Counted from the first letter of the stretch, positions 26,577-35,957 are shown. The stretch: DNA of 64,000 nucleotides from Pyxidicoccus trucidator (GCF_010894435.1 NZ_JAAIXZ010000006.1:62001-126000); one strand, 5' to 3'. The notes: generated from the sequence alone by a model not told the origin. Translations and numbers: made by a program.

Positions 26577-26920
26577 CCCGTCCCCCGCCAGGCTCGTCGC
26601 GGTCGCCTCATGGCGGACCACGACCGGGGCAAGGTGGGGATGCCTTCCCACCCGTGCAAGGCCGCGCGCCGGGCATGCGGGTGTCCATTCGCCGACAGGA
26701 CACGGCCGTGGCGGCATGAACCGACGCCTGCCCAACCTCCGCCCCCGACGCCCGGCCGCTTGTGAGCGGAGGGATGCCAACGCTACACGGCTCGTGGGTC
26801 GTTGAATGCAGTCCGCGAGTCCTTCGGTCGTCCTCGACACGGCGGTGCCCGGCGCGCCATCCCGGCGGCAGGCGCCGCTTCCATGGCTGGCGCGGCGCTG
26901 CTCACGCAGGGGGAACTCCC
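26577..26920. other. Divergent intergenic region without recognisable gene
   Basis: This region separates the starts of the GIDE-like gene (minus) and the beta-barrel gene (plus). Frames across it are short or arginine-rich shadow translations. No repeat, RNA gene or convincing promoter could be identified by eye. Confidence 0.5.
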
Positions 26921-27688
26921 ATGACTGGAAGGCGCTGCTGGACGTTGGCGGTGGTCATCACCCTCGGGTTCGCGCCAATGGCGGCGGCCCGGGAATCGGA
27001 CTCTCCAGAGTCGGAGTGCCCTTCCGGGTTGCAGCTCGCACTGAGCACCGGGGTCGGCGGAGGCGTGGGCTACGTCTACAAGAATGGCGTGTCACCCACC
27101 ACGGGGCAGCCAGAGGACCTGAAGCTCACCGACGCCTCCAGCGTCACCCTCCCCGTCCTCCTCGAAGTGGGCTACCGCGCGAGCCCACACCTCTACCTCG
27201 GGGTGTGGGGCTCGTACGAGAAGGTGTTCACGAAGGAGAGCGACCGCTCCTGTCCGGTGGGGTTCGAATGCTCAGCCAAACAATGGCGCCTGGGTCCCGA
27301 GGTCCGGCTCCACATCTCGCCCGGCGCTGGCTTCGACCCGTGGGTGGCGCTCGGCGTGGGGCTGGAGATTGGCCAGAGCAGCGGGGAGGGAGACAGGACC
27401 ATCCCTGTGCCCGACGTGGGCCCGGTAACCGCCCGGGTCGAGACGTCCTCCACCGACCGGGGGCCGACCTTCGCCCGGTTGAGCCTCGGGGGTGACGTGC
27501 GGCTCACCCGCTCGTGGTTCCTGGGCCCCATCCTCACCGCGTCCCTGGGCAGCTACACGGTGCGGACGGGAGAGCGGACGGTGACGCTGCCCGGCCTGCC
27601 CGCCCAGACGAGCGCGCTGCCCCCCGTGGACGACGGCTTCCATGCGCTGTTCACGCTGGGCCTGCGCGTCGCCTGGCTCCCACTCTGA
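26921..27688 (+). CDS. Outer membrane beta-barrel protein
   Basis: 255 residues. A signal peptide (CWTLAVVITLGFAPMAAA) is followed by alternating amphipathic strands: VTLPVLLEVGYRASPHLYLG, KQWRLGPEVRLHI, FDPWVALGVGLEIG, FARLSLGGDVRL, FLGPILTASLGSYT and a last strand FHALFTLGLRVAWLPL. This is the pattern of a small OmpA-like or OmpW-like barrel. Two Cys (near 107 and 113) sit in one extracellular loop. ATG 26921 has CAGGGGGAA upstream. No specific substrate is indicated. Confidence 0.75.
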   Translation: MTGRRCWTLAVVITLGFAPMAAARESDSPESECPSGLQLALSTGVGGGVGYVYKNGVSPTTGQPEDLKLTDASSVTLPVLLEVGYRASPHLYLGVWGSYEKVFTKESDRSCPVGFECSAKQWRLGPEVRLHISPGAGFDPWVALGVGLEIGQSSGEGDRTIPVPDVGPVTARVETSSTDRGPTFARLSLGGDVRLTRSWFLGPILTASLGSYTVRTGERTVTLPGLPAQTSALPPVDDGFHALFTLGLRVAWLPL

Positions 27689-27696
27689 GGAACAAG

Positions 27697-27715
27697 AGCG
27701 CCGTCGACGGGCGCT
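27697..27715. terminator. Small hairpin between convergent genes
   Basis: AGCGCC and GGCGCT form a 6-bp stem with a 7-nt loop, 8 bases after the beta-barrel stop. It is weak on its own but well placed. Confidence 0.35.
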
Positions 27716-27845
27716 TCGCCGTCCGCGCCTCACCTCTCCAGGCGCGTCCAGCGAAGCTCTCTCGCGGGCAGGCGCGCCAGGACTCGAAGGGGATTGGCTT
27801 CCCCCCCGAGACCCGGCGGCCTGGCTCCCCGCGACAGCCGCAGCC

Positions 27846-28481
27846 TCAACGGCGGCGGCGGCGGCGGCGTCGGAGCAGGACCAGCGAGACACCTGCCATC
27901 ACGAGGCCCCACGCGGGCACGCTGCCCGCGGTGGCGCATCCTCCGCCGCCGTCACCGCCATCCTCATCCGGCGTCACGACGGGCGACCCGTTCCCCACCC
28001 TCACGGTCAGCTTCGTCGCCGCGGCCCGGTCGCCGCTACTGTCCAGATCCGCGTTGGAGGAGTTGCCGGCGCCGAAGAGCGTGAGCGTGACATCCGTCGC
28101 GGGAGCCACGAGCGAGAAGTCGAAGCGCACCTGATTGTCGGTAAAGGCCCGGGGCGCGGAGTGGGTCAGCTCGCTTCCCAGCTTCTTCAGCCCGGTGCCC
28201 GCCTGGAGGCTGGCCGCCGCGACGTCCACGGAGATGTCCGCGCCTCCCGTCCTCGCCGCTCCGCCCCGGATGATGAAGCTGTACTGGCCGGTCTCACCCG
28301 GAGCCAGGGACGAGGGGCCCTCGAGCACGACGGTGGGCAGCGTGCCGCCCTGATGACAGACACTGCACGCCGGCCCCTCCTTGCCGGACTGGCCGGTGAT
28401 GCCCGTGCTGGTGGCGAAGGCGGGAGTCGACCACGACAGGGAAACGGCGAGAACCCCTGCGATTCGGATTGGAAGTCTCAT
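27846..28481 (-). CDS. MYXO-CTERM anchored secreted protein with CxxCH motif
   Basis: 211 residues. A signal peptide (AGVLAVSLSWSTPAFA) leads into a short segment with one haem-binding-type motif, CSVCHQ, near residue 40. A beta-sandwich domain follows (LPTVVLEGPSSLAPGETGQYSF; DVTLTLFGAGNSSNADLD). The tail is a glycine-rich stretch with Cys (GGGGCATAG), a membrane helix and eight arginines, the MYXO-CTERM surface-sorting signal. The start lies 16 bases after the stop of the lipoprotein gene at 28498, so both probably share the Fur-box-like promoter at 29792. A single CxxCH could bind haem c, and the neighbour context suggests an iron-linked role; both points are inference. Confidence 0.82.
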   Translation of the reverse strand: MRLPIRIAGVLAVSLSWSTPAFATSTGITGQSGKEGPACSVCHQGGTLPTVVLEGPSSLAPGETGQYSFIIRGGAARTGGADISVDVAAASLQAGTGLKKLGSELTHSAPRAFTDNQVRFDFSLVAPATDVTLTLFGAGNSSNADLDSSGDRAAATKLTVRVGNGSPVVTPDEDGGDGGGGCATAGSVPAWGLVMAGVSLVLLRRRRRRRR

Positions 28482-28497
28482 GGGATTGTCGGGGGCG

Positions 28498-29715
28498 CTA
28501 GCGCAGCTGGAGGAACGAGAAGGACAGCCCCTGCGTGGTCACCGTGGCCTTGCCACTGTCTCCCAGCACATGCAGCGTCGTGGACGCGGCCCCCGCACCG
28601 AACTCGGTGTAGAGCGTCTGGTTCTCCGACTCGAAGAGGAAGACGCTGCCCGAGGTGGACGGGAAGTCGGCCTTCCGCGTCGCGGTCAGCGTGTCGAGCT
28701 TCAGCTCCCACCACTGCCAGCCCGTCCCGCTCGCCACGGTGCGAGGATGGGTGCCCTCGGTGACCGGAGCGATGCTCTCGTCGAGCACGCGCACGTAGGC
28801 CGTCCCCGTGGCCCCCGGAATGAGCGCGCCCGCGGTCCCGCCCCCCACCAGTCCCGAGAGAGAGCGGTAGAAGGTCGAATCAAATCGCCGCGTCCGCGGG
28901 TCGAACCTGAGCAGGCACGGCTCGGGCACGTCCGCGCCCACCACCCGGCGCACCGCCGCTCCGTAGGCTTCCGTCGCGACGTAGACCTGGCCATCGAGGC
29001 CCACGGCGGCGTCATGCGTGTAGCCACAACGGTCATCCGTGGCGATGGTGGCCACGTCCGTCGCCGTGTCGATGGAGACCACGCCCGCCTTCCGGGTGAT
29101 GCCCACGCCCGAGACCGGACGCCAGCCCACGGGCATGATGAGCTGCGCATCGACCCACACCACCGCGCCCGAGAAGGCCAGGAGGGTCTCCGGGATGACC
29201 AGCGCATCGAGCGGGATGCGCCCCGTGACGGTCATCGCCGAGGGATTCCAGATGACGACCTGCGCGGTGGTTCCGTCGAAGTAGTACGCCTTCGTCTCCG
29301 AGATGAACTGGAAGTTGGCCTGGTACTCCCCGAGTGAGCTCACGCCCTGGCTCGCGAAGCTCACGGTGCCCGACGGCTCCAGGGCGCCAGCGCTGTTGAG
29401 CGTGTAGCGGGTCACCGTCGCGCTCTCATCGCTCACCACGTAGAGCGAGCCCGTCTTGGGAATGCCCACGCCCAGCGCACGGCCGGGCACCTTGATGGCG
29501 TTGGTCAGCGAGAGCGACGCGGTCCGCTCCGCGTCGGCCGTCACGACCACATAGCTCTCGACCGGGTCCGCCACGAGCTGCTGCGTGGTGATGGCATACA
29601 GCGGCGAATTGGCGTCATTCCCCGGCTCGTCCGAGTCACCACAACCCACGAACAGGGACAAAGCGAGCAGCGCGGTGAGAACTCTCAGGGAAGAAAAAGC
29701 AACAGGCTGCCTCAT
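28498..29715 (-). CDS. Beta-propeller-like lipoprotein behind a Fur-box-like site
   Basis: 405 residues. Lipoprotein signal RVLTALLALSLFVGC, lipid Cys about residue 25. The rest is a run of WD/YVTN-type beta repeats (YVVVTADAERTASLSL, SLYVVSDESATVTRYTL, AAVGLDGQVYVATEAYG, TAYVRVLDES, SVFLFESENQTLYTEF). The layout recalls DUF4374 lipoproteins, which in other bacteria accompany iron-siderophore uptake genes, but I cannot confirm that family. A 15-bp Fur-box-like palindrome lies 77 nt upstream of the ATG. The CxxCH/MYXO-CTERM gene follows at 16 bases. Probably an iron-controlled surface protein. Confidence 0.75.
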   Translation of the reverse strand: MRQPVAFSSLRVLTALLALSLFVGCGDSDEPGNDANSPLYAITTQQLVADPVESYVVVTADAERTASLSLTNAIKVPGRALGVGIPKTGSLYVVSDESATVTRYTLNSAGALEPSGTVSFASQGVSSLGEYQANFQFISETKAYYFDGTTAQVVIWNPSAMTVTGRIPLDALVIPETLLAFSGAVVWVDAQLIMPVGWRPVSGVGITRKAGVVSIDTATDVATIATDDRCGYTHDAAVGLDGQVYVATEAYGAAVRRVVGADVPEPCLLRFDPRTRRFDSTFYRSLSGLVGGGTAGALIPGATGTAYVRVLDESIAPVTEGTHPRTVASGTGWQWWELKLDTLTATRKADFPSTSGSVFLFESENQTLYTEFGAGAASTTLHVLGDSGKATVTTQGLSFSFLQLR

Positions 29716-29791
29716 CAGAATGGCCTCTCGACGGCGGGGGGATGAGTGCGTGGCTCCATCCGATGGGGCTCGCGGCCCTCGAAGATGGAAA

Positions 29792-29806
29792 TGATACGCA
29801 TTCTCA
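29792..29806. promoter_or_regulatory. Fur-box-like operator
   Basis: TGATACGCATTCTCA matches the 7-1-7 Fur consensus TGATAATnATTATCA at 11 of 14 positions (5 of 7 in one arm, 6 of 7 in the other). It stands out as an AT-rich island in GC-rich DNA, 77 nt before the lipoprotein ATG at 29715. Confidence 0.6.
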
Positions 29807-29894
29807 ATATCGCCAATAAATGGGGAAAGCCCCCATGTCAAGAAGCCGGTGCTCAAACTCAAAATCCAGGATGCCGGCGGGGGCTCCCCTGAAG

Positions 29895-29931
29895 CGGTGA
29901 AGCACCCGCGCCGGCCACGGGCGCTTCACCG
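29895..29931 (-). terminator. Hairpin at the end of the ELWxxDGT/HYR gene
   Basis: CGGTGAAGC (29895-29903) pairs perfectly with GCTTCACCG (29923-29931), overlapping the stop codon of the gene at 29926. A nested GC stem (GCGCC with GGCGC) lies inside the loop. Confidence 0.4.
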
Positions 29932-31632
29932 TCTGGCGCGGACCATCACCTTGAAGGTGCAGCTCGCGGAGTTGCCGGCCGTGTCCGTCGCGGTGGCCGT
30001 CACACGCGTGGTGCCGACAGAGAAGACACTCCCGGGCTCGTGGCTGTAGCGGATGAAGGGGCAGCGGGTGACGGTGTCCTCGGCGCGGGCCGGTGGGAAC
30101 CGCACGGCGGCCCCGTAGGCGTCCGTCGCTTCCACCTCCACCGTGCCCGGGCAGGTGATGCGGGGCGCGCGCAAATCGGAGAGCACCGAGCGCGGCAGGA
30201 GCCAGGGCTCTTCGCCGTGCGTGCCATCGTTCGCGACGAAGAGGATGCGGCCTCCGCTCTGGGTGAAGGCCACCGGCAGGGAGCCCTCCGGCCCGGGGCG
30301 GATGTCCTGCAACAGCACGGTGCCCTCCTCCGTGCCGTCGCTCCTCCACAATTCAATGCCCGTCAGCCCATCATCCGCGCCGAACAGGAGCCGCTCGCCC
30401 GTGGCGAAGAACTCCGGCCCCTGGGGGAAGCCGCTCGCCGGCCCCGGGATCATGTCCCGCACGAGCTTGGTGCCCCGCTCCGTCCCATCGCTCTGCCACA
30501 GCTCGACGCCGTGCTCGCCATCGTCCGCGGCGAAGTACGCCGTGCGGCCGAGGACGCCGATGTTCCCCCCGAAGAAGCCGTTCCCTCCTCCCGGCAGGAT
30601 GTCGCGCACGAGCCGGGTGCCGGCGTCCGTTCCATCCGTCACCCACACCTCCCCGCCGTGCTCGCCATCGTCCGCGGTGAAGAAGACCCGGTTGCCGGCG
30701 GCGACAAAACTCCCGGGGAACGAGCCGGCGGCACCCGGGCGGATGTCCATCAGGAGGTGGGTCCCCCCTTCCGTCCCGTCCGTCACCCACAGCTCGGCGC
30801 CGTGGGTGCCATCTTCCGCCTGGAAGACGACCCGCCCACGAACGGGCGTGAACCCGAAGGTGTTCGAGCCATCCGCTCCGGGATTCACGTCCGCGATGAG
30901 CCGGGTGCCGCGTGGCGTCCCATCACTCACCCACGGCTCGCCACCCTGGGTGCCGTCGTTCGCGGCGAAGTACGCCCGCCCCCCGACGCGCAAGGGCGCG
31001 AAGGGGCCGCCGGACCCCGTGGGACCCGGGTCGATGTCCTTGAGCAGATCGGTGTCCTCCTCCGTCCCGTCGCTCGTCCACGGCTCCCAGCCACGGACGC
31101 CGTCATCGGCCCGGAACAGCAGCCTTCCGCTCCCCAGGTTGAGGAGGAACGACGGCTTGGAGCTCGCGGGGCCGGGGTTGATGTCCTCGACGAGGCGGGT
31201 GCCCGCCGCCGTCCCGTCGCTCGTCCACAGCTCGATGCCGGACACGCCATCGGTGACAGGGAAGTAGAAGTCGCCGCCCACCACGGCCGAGCTGAAGTCG
31301 GCGTCCTCGGTGGAGAACCCGCTCGCCGGGCCGGGGTTGACGTCCTTCAGCAGCCGCGTCCCCGCGGGCGTACTGTCACTCACCCAGGGCTCGTAGCCGT
31401 AGGCTTCGTTGAAGGCCATGAAGAAGAAGGTGCCGCCCGTCTCCGCGAAGAGGAACGGGCCCGAGCCCTCCAGTCCGGGGCGGATGTCCCGCAGCAGGAA
31501 GGCCGGCGGCGCATCCGGCCGCGGACAGGAACCGCTCCTCTCCCCACTACCGGCGCCAGGTTCCAGCTCGCCCGAGGACGCGACGAGGGGAAAGAGTGAG
31601 AACACGAGCAACGACGACCAGGGCCATTTCAT
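29926..31632 (-). CDS. ELWxxDGT-repeat protein with C-terminal HYR domain
   Basis: 568 residues. A signal peptide (SSLLVFSLFPLVASSG) is followed by about ten ELWxSDGTxxGTxLxxDIxPG repeats (residues 60-480), in several of which ELW is written EPW. The last 80 residues are a HYR/Ig-like domain: APRITCPGTVEVEATDAYGA, then SVGTTRVTATATDTAGNSASC, with paired Cys. HYR domains are adhesion-type modules. It is exported. The ATG at 31632 has GGAGGGGA about 5 nt upstream. It is a relative of the protein at the left end of the window, but on the other strand and shorter. Ligand unknown. Confidence 0.85.
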   Translation of the reverse strand: MKWPWSSLLVFSLFPLVASSGELEPGAGSGERSGSCPRPDAPPAFLLRDIRPGLEGSGPFLFAETGGTFFFMAFNEAYGYEPWVSDSTPAGTRLLKDVNPGPASGFSTEDADFSSAVVGGDFYFPVTDGVSGIELWTSDGTAAGTRLVEDINPGPASSKPSFLLNLGSGRLLFRADDGVRGWEPWTSDGTEEDTDLLKDIDPGPTGSGGPFAPLRVGGRAYFAANDGTQGGEPWVSDGTPRGTRLIADVNPGADGSNTFGFTPVRGRVVFQAEDGTHGAELWVTDGTEGGTHLLMDIRPGAAGSFPGSFVAAGNRVFFTADDGEHGGEVWVTDGTDAGTRLVRDILPGGGNGFFGGNIGVLGRTAYFAADDGEHGVELWQSDGTERGTKLVRDMIPGPASGFPQGPEFFATGERLLFGADDGLTGIELWRSDGTEEGTVLLQDIRPGPEGSLPVAFTQSGGRILFVANDGTHGEEPWLLPRSVLSDLRAPRITCPGTVEVEATDAYGAAVRFPPARAEDTVTRCPFIRYSHEPGSVFSVGTTRVTATATDTAGNSASCTFKVMVRARR

Positions 31633-31788
31633 GACGTCCCCTCCGGAAGCGGCGCATGCCGCAACGGATTGGGAATCTGGGAGCCAGCTTGTGACAGCCC
31701 AGCCCCCCCGAGGTCGCTCCACGGGAGCGGCGCAGGACATCACCCTCCGCCGGGAGGGGTGCTCGCGGGAAGGGGGAGCCGGAGCGCC

Positions 31789-34167
31789 CTACTCCACGCC
31801 CCCGGCGCCATTGGCGACCCGGCGCTGCGGGCGGGACTCCAGCACGCCGCGAATCTTGAGGTCGTCGAACGTGCACTCCAGGTTCCGACACCCGAGCGCC
31901 ACCTTACCGACGCGGTTCTCCAGGCCCGGCAGCAGCTTGCGCGCGAAGCGCTCGTTGTTCAGGAACGCCTCCACCAGGACGCCGCCGTTCTTCACGCGCT
32001 GCATCTGCAGGCGCACCAGGTAGGGCCCATGCGCCGGCAGCGGCATCTCGTCCTCGACGAGGTTGTCCGTGTCCAGCGCGCTGTTGCCCACCACCTCCTG
32101 GCCGTCATCCGTGAAGTAGCGCCACGCCAGCCGCATGCCCGCCCCGGGGATGGCGAAGGCCGACAGCTGCAAATCCTTGATGCGGAAGGCCAGCTCGCCG
32201 TAGTGCTGCGCGTCGGGCTCCTCGGGGTAATCCTTCCCGAGCGGCTTCACGCCCATCAACACCTCCGCCCGGAAGTCGTTGATGGAGAAGTAGCGGTGCG
32301 CCACGTACGCGCGCGGCACCAGCCGCTGCCCGTCCGTCTCCTTGCCGCCCTGCACCGCCCGCAGCTGCCCGTCCACCAGCGTCCACTGGCCGCTGTGGAC
32401 GTTGATCTCCTCCTCGCCCTTGTCGAACCCCACCTCGAACCGCGACGTCCCACCGGGCTTCTGCGGTGCCACCAGGTTCAGCGAGGCGAAGACCTCGCCA
32501 TAGGTATTCGGCGGCCACGGCTTGTCACTCCCCCGGAACTGCAGGCCGTTGGTGCCGATGACCACCTTGTCGTCCTCGCCCATGTGCAGGTTCATCGGCC
32601 CCACGAACGACCGCACCGCGAAGCCCAGCATCGCCAGCCCGCCCACCACCGACAGGCCCGCGCGCACCCGCCGCCAGCCCAGCTTCACCCGGCGCGACAG
32701 CTTGCTCGCCGACCGCGTGCCCGCCGGCACCACCCGCCCCTCCACCTCGCTCGGCGGCAGCCCCGGCGAGGACGTGCTGGAGACCATCGCCTCCAGCGCC
32801 GCGCACAGCTCGCCCGTCTTCGCGTAGCGCGCCTCCGGGTCCGTCTCCAGCAGCCGCTCCACCACGTCGTCGACGCGCGGATCCAGCCCCGGCACCTTCA
32901 CCGAGGGCAGCTTGAAGCGCCCCAGCGGCAGCTCGCCGGTGAGCACCTCATAGAGAATGACGCCAATGGAGAAGAGGTCCGCGCGCCCGTCCACGTTCTT
33001 CGCGTCGCGCCGCTGCTCCGGGGCCATGTAGTTCAGCGTGCCCATGGCCACCGCCGTCGCGGTGAGCTGCAGCCGCGAGTCCTGCGCGCGGATGCCCGCC
33101 AGCCCGAAGTCCGCCACCTTCACGTGCCCGCGCCCGTCCAGGAGGATGTTCTCCGGCTTCAGGTCGCGGTGGATGATGCCCTTGTCGTGCGCGCACTCAA
33201 TCGCCCGCGCCACCGACAGGAGGAGCTTCAGCGCCTTCTCCGGCGTGAGGCCCGCCGCCATCGCCTCGCGCAGCGAGCGGCCCTCCACGTACTCCATGAC
33301 GAAGTAGTAGTGCTCGCCCGCCACGCCGCGGTCGATGATCTGGATGATGTGCGGGTGGTTGAGGGCGGCCAGCGCCGTGGCCTCCTTCTCGAACCGGGTG
33401 ACGAACTCCGGATCCTTCGCCAGCCGCGGCGGCAGCAGCTTCACCGCCACCGTGCGCCCCAGGGACTGCTGCCTGGCGAGCCACACCTCGCCCATGCCGC
33501 CCCGGCCCAGCATCTCCAGCAATTCGAAGCCCGGCAGGTCCACCTTCCCGCCCGCCACGAAGGTGCTCAGGTCCTGCTCGCCCATGTCCGAGTGCGCCGT
33601 CCCATTTCCAGTCCTCACCGAGGAGCGCACCACCGTCGCCTCCACCGGCAGGTCCTTCGCCGCCGCCACGTCGGCGGGCGTCGCCACCCCGCTCGTCACC
33701 TCCGCCGGCGCGGCCACGCCCGGGAGCACGACGCCCCCCGCGACGGGTTCATCCTCGTTGGCCGGCGCCCCCTGGGGGGCCTCCGGGTCCACCGCCAGGG
33801 ACACGGCCGAGGCCGCCACCGGCCGCACGACGGAGACGCCCGAGGACTGGGCCAGGACACCCGCCGGCTCGGAGCCTGGGACGAACGTCACGTTGTCCCC
33901 CACGCGCGCCGCCCCGTTCAGGCTCAGGCCCGTGGACGGAACGCCCGAGCCGGGAACCACCGTCACCCCATTCCCGCTCCGGGAACGGCGGTCGAAGACG
34001 CCGCTGGCGCCCGGCACCACCGTGTTGCGCGAGCCCACCGCGGCACCCGAGTCCCCGCGACGCACCTCGATCCGGATGCCGCAACGGCACGTCAGCTTCT
34101 GCCCGCTGACGTAGACCCGGATGTCGTGCTGCGTCCCGCAGTTGGGACAGGTCTGCGTCGTCATCAT
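31789..34167 (-). CDS. Ser/Thr protein kinase with zinc ribbon and extracytoplasmic domain
   Basis: 792 residues. Residues 7-31 are a zinc ribbon (CPNCG ... CRCG). A low-complexity linker runs to about 225. The kinase domain (about 230-490) is complete: LGRGGMGEVW, VAVKLL, HRDLKPENILL, ADFGLAG and NYMAPEQ. A membrane helix lies near 545 (AGLSVVGGLAMLGFAV). The outer C-terminal 230 residues form a beta-rich domain like laminin-G or concanavalin folds (YGELAFRIKDLQLSAFAIPG; NLECTFDDLKIRGVL). The first ATG (34167) overlaps the stop of the cyclase gene, so the two are translationally coupled. It probably senses something outside and phosphorylates inside; substrates are unknown. Confidence 0.9.
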   Translation of the reverse strand: MMTTQTCPNCGTQHDIRVYVSGQKLTCRCGIRIEVRRGDSGAAVGSRNTVVPGASGVFDRRSRSGNGVTVVPGSGVPSTGLSLNGAARVGDNVTFVPGSEPAGVLAQSSGVSVVRPVAASAVSLAVDPEAPQGAPANEDEPVAGGVVLPGVAAPAEVTSGVATPADVAAAKDLPVEATVVRSSVRTGNGTAHSDMGEQDLSTFVAGGKVDLPGFELLEMLGRGGMGEVWLARQQSLGRTVAVKLLPPRLAKDPEFVTRFEKEATALAALNHPHIIQIIDRGVAGEHYYFVMEYVEGRSLREAMAAGLTPEKALKLLLSVARAIECAHDKGIIHRDLKPENILLDGRGHVKVADFGLAGIRAQDSRLQLTATAVAMGTLNYMAPEQRRDAKNVDGRADLFSIGVILYEVLTGELPLGRFKLPSVKVPGLDPRVDDVVERLLETDPEARYAKTGELCAALEAMVSSTSSPGLPPSEVEGRVVPAGTRSASKLSRRVKLGWRRVRAGLSVVGGLAMLGFAVRSFVGPMNLHMGEDDKVVIGTNGLQFRGSDKPWPPNTYGEVFASLNLVAPQKPGGTSRFEVGFDKGEEEINVHSGQWTLVDGQLRAVQGGKETDGQRLVPRAYVAHRYFSINDFRAEVLMGVKPLGKDYPEEPDAQHYGELAFRIKDLQLSAFAIPGAGMRLAWRYFTDDGQEVVGNSALDTDNLVEDEMPLPAHGPYLVRLQMQRVKNGGVLVEAFLNNERFARKLLPGLENRVGKVALGCRNLECTFDDLKIRGVLESRPQRRVANGAGGVE

Positions 34168-35825
34168 GCGCGGCGCGGAGAAGCAGCGGTGGTGTATTCC
34201 ACGCCGTGCACCCGGTACGTCGGGACGGCCTTCTCCTTGCCCTTCACCTGCATGGCCGGCAGGCCCTCCACGTCGAAGCCGTTCCCCGCCTTGCGCACGG
34301 TGGACTCCGAGGCCAGCACCTCGCCGCTCTTGGCCATGCCGCACAGGCGCGACGCGGTGTTCACCGTGTCGCCGATGGCGGTGAACTCGTGCCGCTCGGC
34401 GCTGCCCATGTAGCCGACAACCGCCTGGCCGGTGTTGACGCCGATGCCCACCTCAATCGGCTGCTTGCCCTCGGACACGCGCGTCCGGTTCAGCGCGGCG
34501 ACGGCGTCCTGCATCTCCAGCGCCGCGCGCAGCGCCCGCGCCGCGTCGTCCGGGTGGGACAGGGGCGGGCCCCAGACGGCCATGACGCAGTCGCCGATGA
34601 ACTTGTCCAGGTTCCCCTCGTGGCGGAACACCACGTCCGCCATCGCGGTGAAGAAGCCGTTGAGCATGTCCACGACGGCCTGCGGAGACTCGTTCTCCGA
34701 AATCGTCGTGAAGCCGCGGATGTCGGCGAAGAGGCAGCTCACCTCGGCCAGCCGGCTCTGCGCCAGGTCCTCGGCCTCGCCGGCAATCACCGCGTCCGCC
34801 ACCGCCTTGGACAGGAAGCGGCTCAGCTCCGCCCGCGTCACCGCCTCGTTGCGGATCTGCTCGGCCAGCACCGAGTTCTCCAGGGCGATGCCGGCCTGCG
34901 CGGCGATGCCGGAGAGGATGGCCAGGTCCTTCTCCGAGAAGGCGTTGATCTGCTGCCGGCTGTCCAGGAACAGCACCGCCTTGATCTTCTCCTTCACCAT
35001 CAGCGGCACGGCCATGGCGGAGCGGATGCCCTGCGCGACGATGCTCTCCGCCGCGGAGAAGCGCTCGTCGATGATGGCGTCCGCCGTCAGCACCGCCTTG
35101 CGCGTCTCCACCACGCGCTTGAGCACGGTGTCCGACAGCATGACGTTGACGGCCTTGCCCGTGCGGTGGTGCACCGCCGCGGGGATGAACTGGCCGTCGT
35201 CCGCCACCTTCAGGATGACGCCGTGGTCCGCGGCCAGCAGCTTGAAGGCCACCTTGAGGATCTGCTCGAACAGGCCCGTCTGGTTGCCCTGGAGGCTCAC
35301 CTCGCGGTGGAACTCGTGGGCGATGCGCAGCTTCTCGTAGTCGCGCTTCAGCGCCTCCACGTCCGTCACCAGCTCCACCGGACGGAAGTTCTGCGGCACC
35401 TGGTCCATCTGCGCCAGGAAGGCCGGCATGGACACCGACTGCGCCACCACCGTCACGCCGGGCGCGGTGGGCGCGCTGTGGTTCACCGCCGGCTCGCCGC
35501 TGTGGAAGATGAGCCGCGACGAGCCCAGGGCCACCTCGTCCCCGTCCCGCAGCTTCAGCTCCTTCACCCGCCGGCCGTTGACGAACGTGCCGTTGGACGA
35601 GCCCAGGTCCTTGAGGACGAAGTCCTTGCCCACACGCTCGATGATGGCGTGCTCCTTGGAGACCTCGCGGTCCACCAGCCGGAGCGTGTTGGACGGATGC
35701 CGGCCCAGGGAGGTCAGCGGTCCCAGGGGGAACTCCCCAAGGCTGCCGTCCGCGAAGCGCCCGGTCAGGCGGGGGCCGCGGATCTGCCCGGGTTTCGGAG
35801 CGAATGGGGCGGGGGCCTGGGTCAC
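34164..35825 (-). CDS. FHA-GAF-class III nucleotide cyclase
   Basis: 553 residues from the GTG at 35825. An FHA domain comes first (about 30-110: LGRHPSNTLRL, REVSKEHA, LGSSNGTFVNG). A GAF domain follows (about 175-330: VKEKIKAVLFLDSRQ). A class III cyclase domain ends the protein (about 360-530: CLFADIRGFTTISE with metal Asp, DKFIGDCVMAVWG, AIGDTVNTASRL). The cytosolic protein should make cAMP or cGMP under GAF control, and the FHA domain reads phosphothreonine. Its stop overlaps the start of a Ser/Thr kinase gene, so the kinase may phosphorylate a partner read by this FHA domain. The GTG has GAGGA at good spacing; an ATG in frame at 35924 would add 33 residues without family character. Confidence 0.9.
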   Translation of the reverse strand: MTQAPAPFAPKPGQIRGPRLTGRFADGSLGEFPLGPLTSLGRHPSNTLRLVDREVSKEHAIIERVGKDFVLKDLGSSNGTFVNGRRVKELKLRDGDEVALGSSRLIFHSGEPAVNHSAPTAPGVTVVAQSVSMPAFLAQMDQVPQNFRPVELVTDVEALKRDYEKLRIAHEFHREVSLQGNQTGLFEQILKVAFKLLAADHGVILKVADDGQFIPAAVHHRTGKAVNVMLSDTVLKRVVETRKAVLTADAIIDERFSAAESIVAQGIRSAMAVPLMVKEKIKAVLFLDSRQQINAFSEKDLAILSGIAAQAGIALENSVLAEQIRNEAVTRAELSRFLSKAVADAVIAGEAEDLAQSRLAEVSCLFADIRGFTTISENESPQAVVDMLNGFFTAMADVVFRHEGNLDKFIGDCVMAVWGPPLSHPDDAARALRAALEMQDAVAALNRTRVSEGKQPIEVGIGVNTGQAVVGYMGSAERHEFTAIGDTVNTASRLCGMAKSGEVLASESTVRKAGNGFDVEGLPAMQVKGKEKAVPTYRVHGVEYTTAASPRRA

Positions 35826-35957
35826 GCGCGAATCCTCACCGGGGCGGACAGTACCATTGCCGCCCGAATCCGGGGAACGCTCGACGCCATCCCCCCTTTC
35901 CTCCCAACAGACGAAGGACTGCACGGCCGGTCAGCGTCCGGCCCCGGGGACGGCCTG

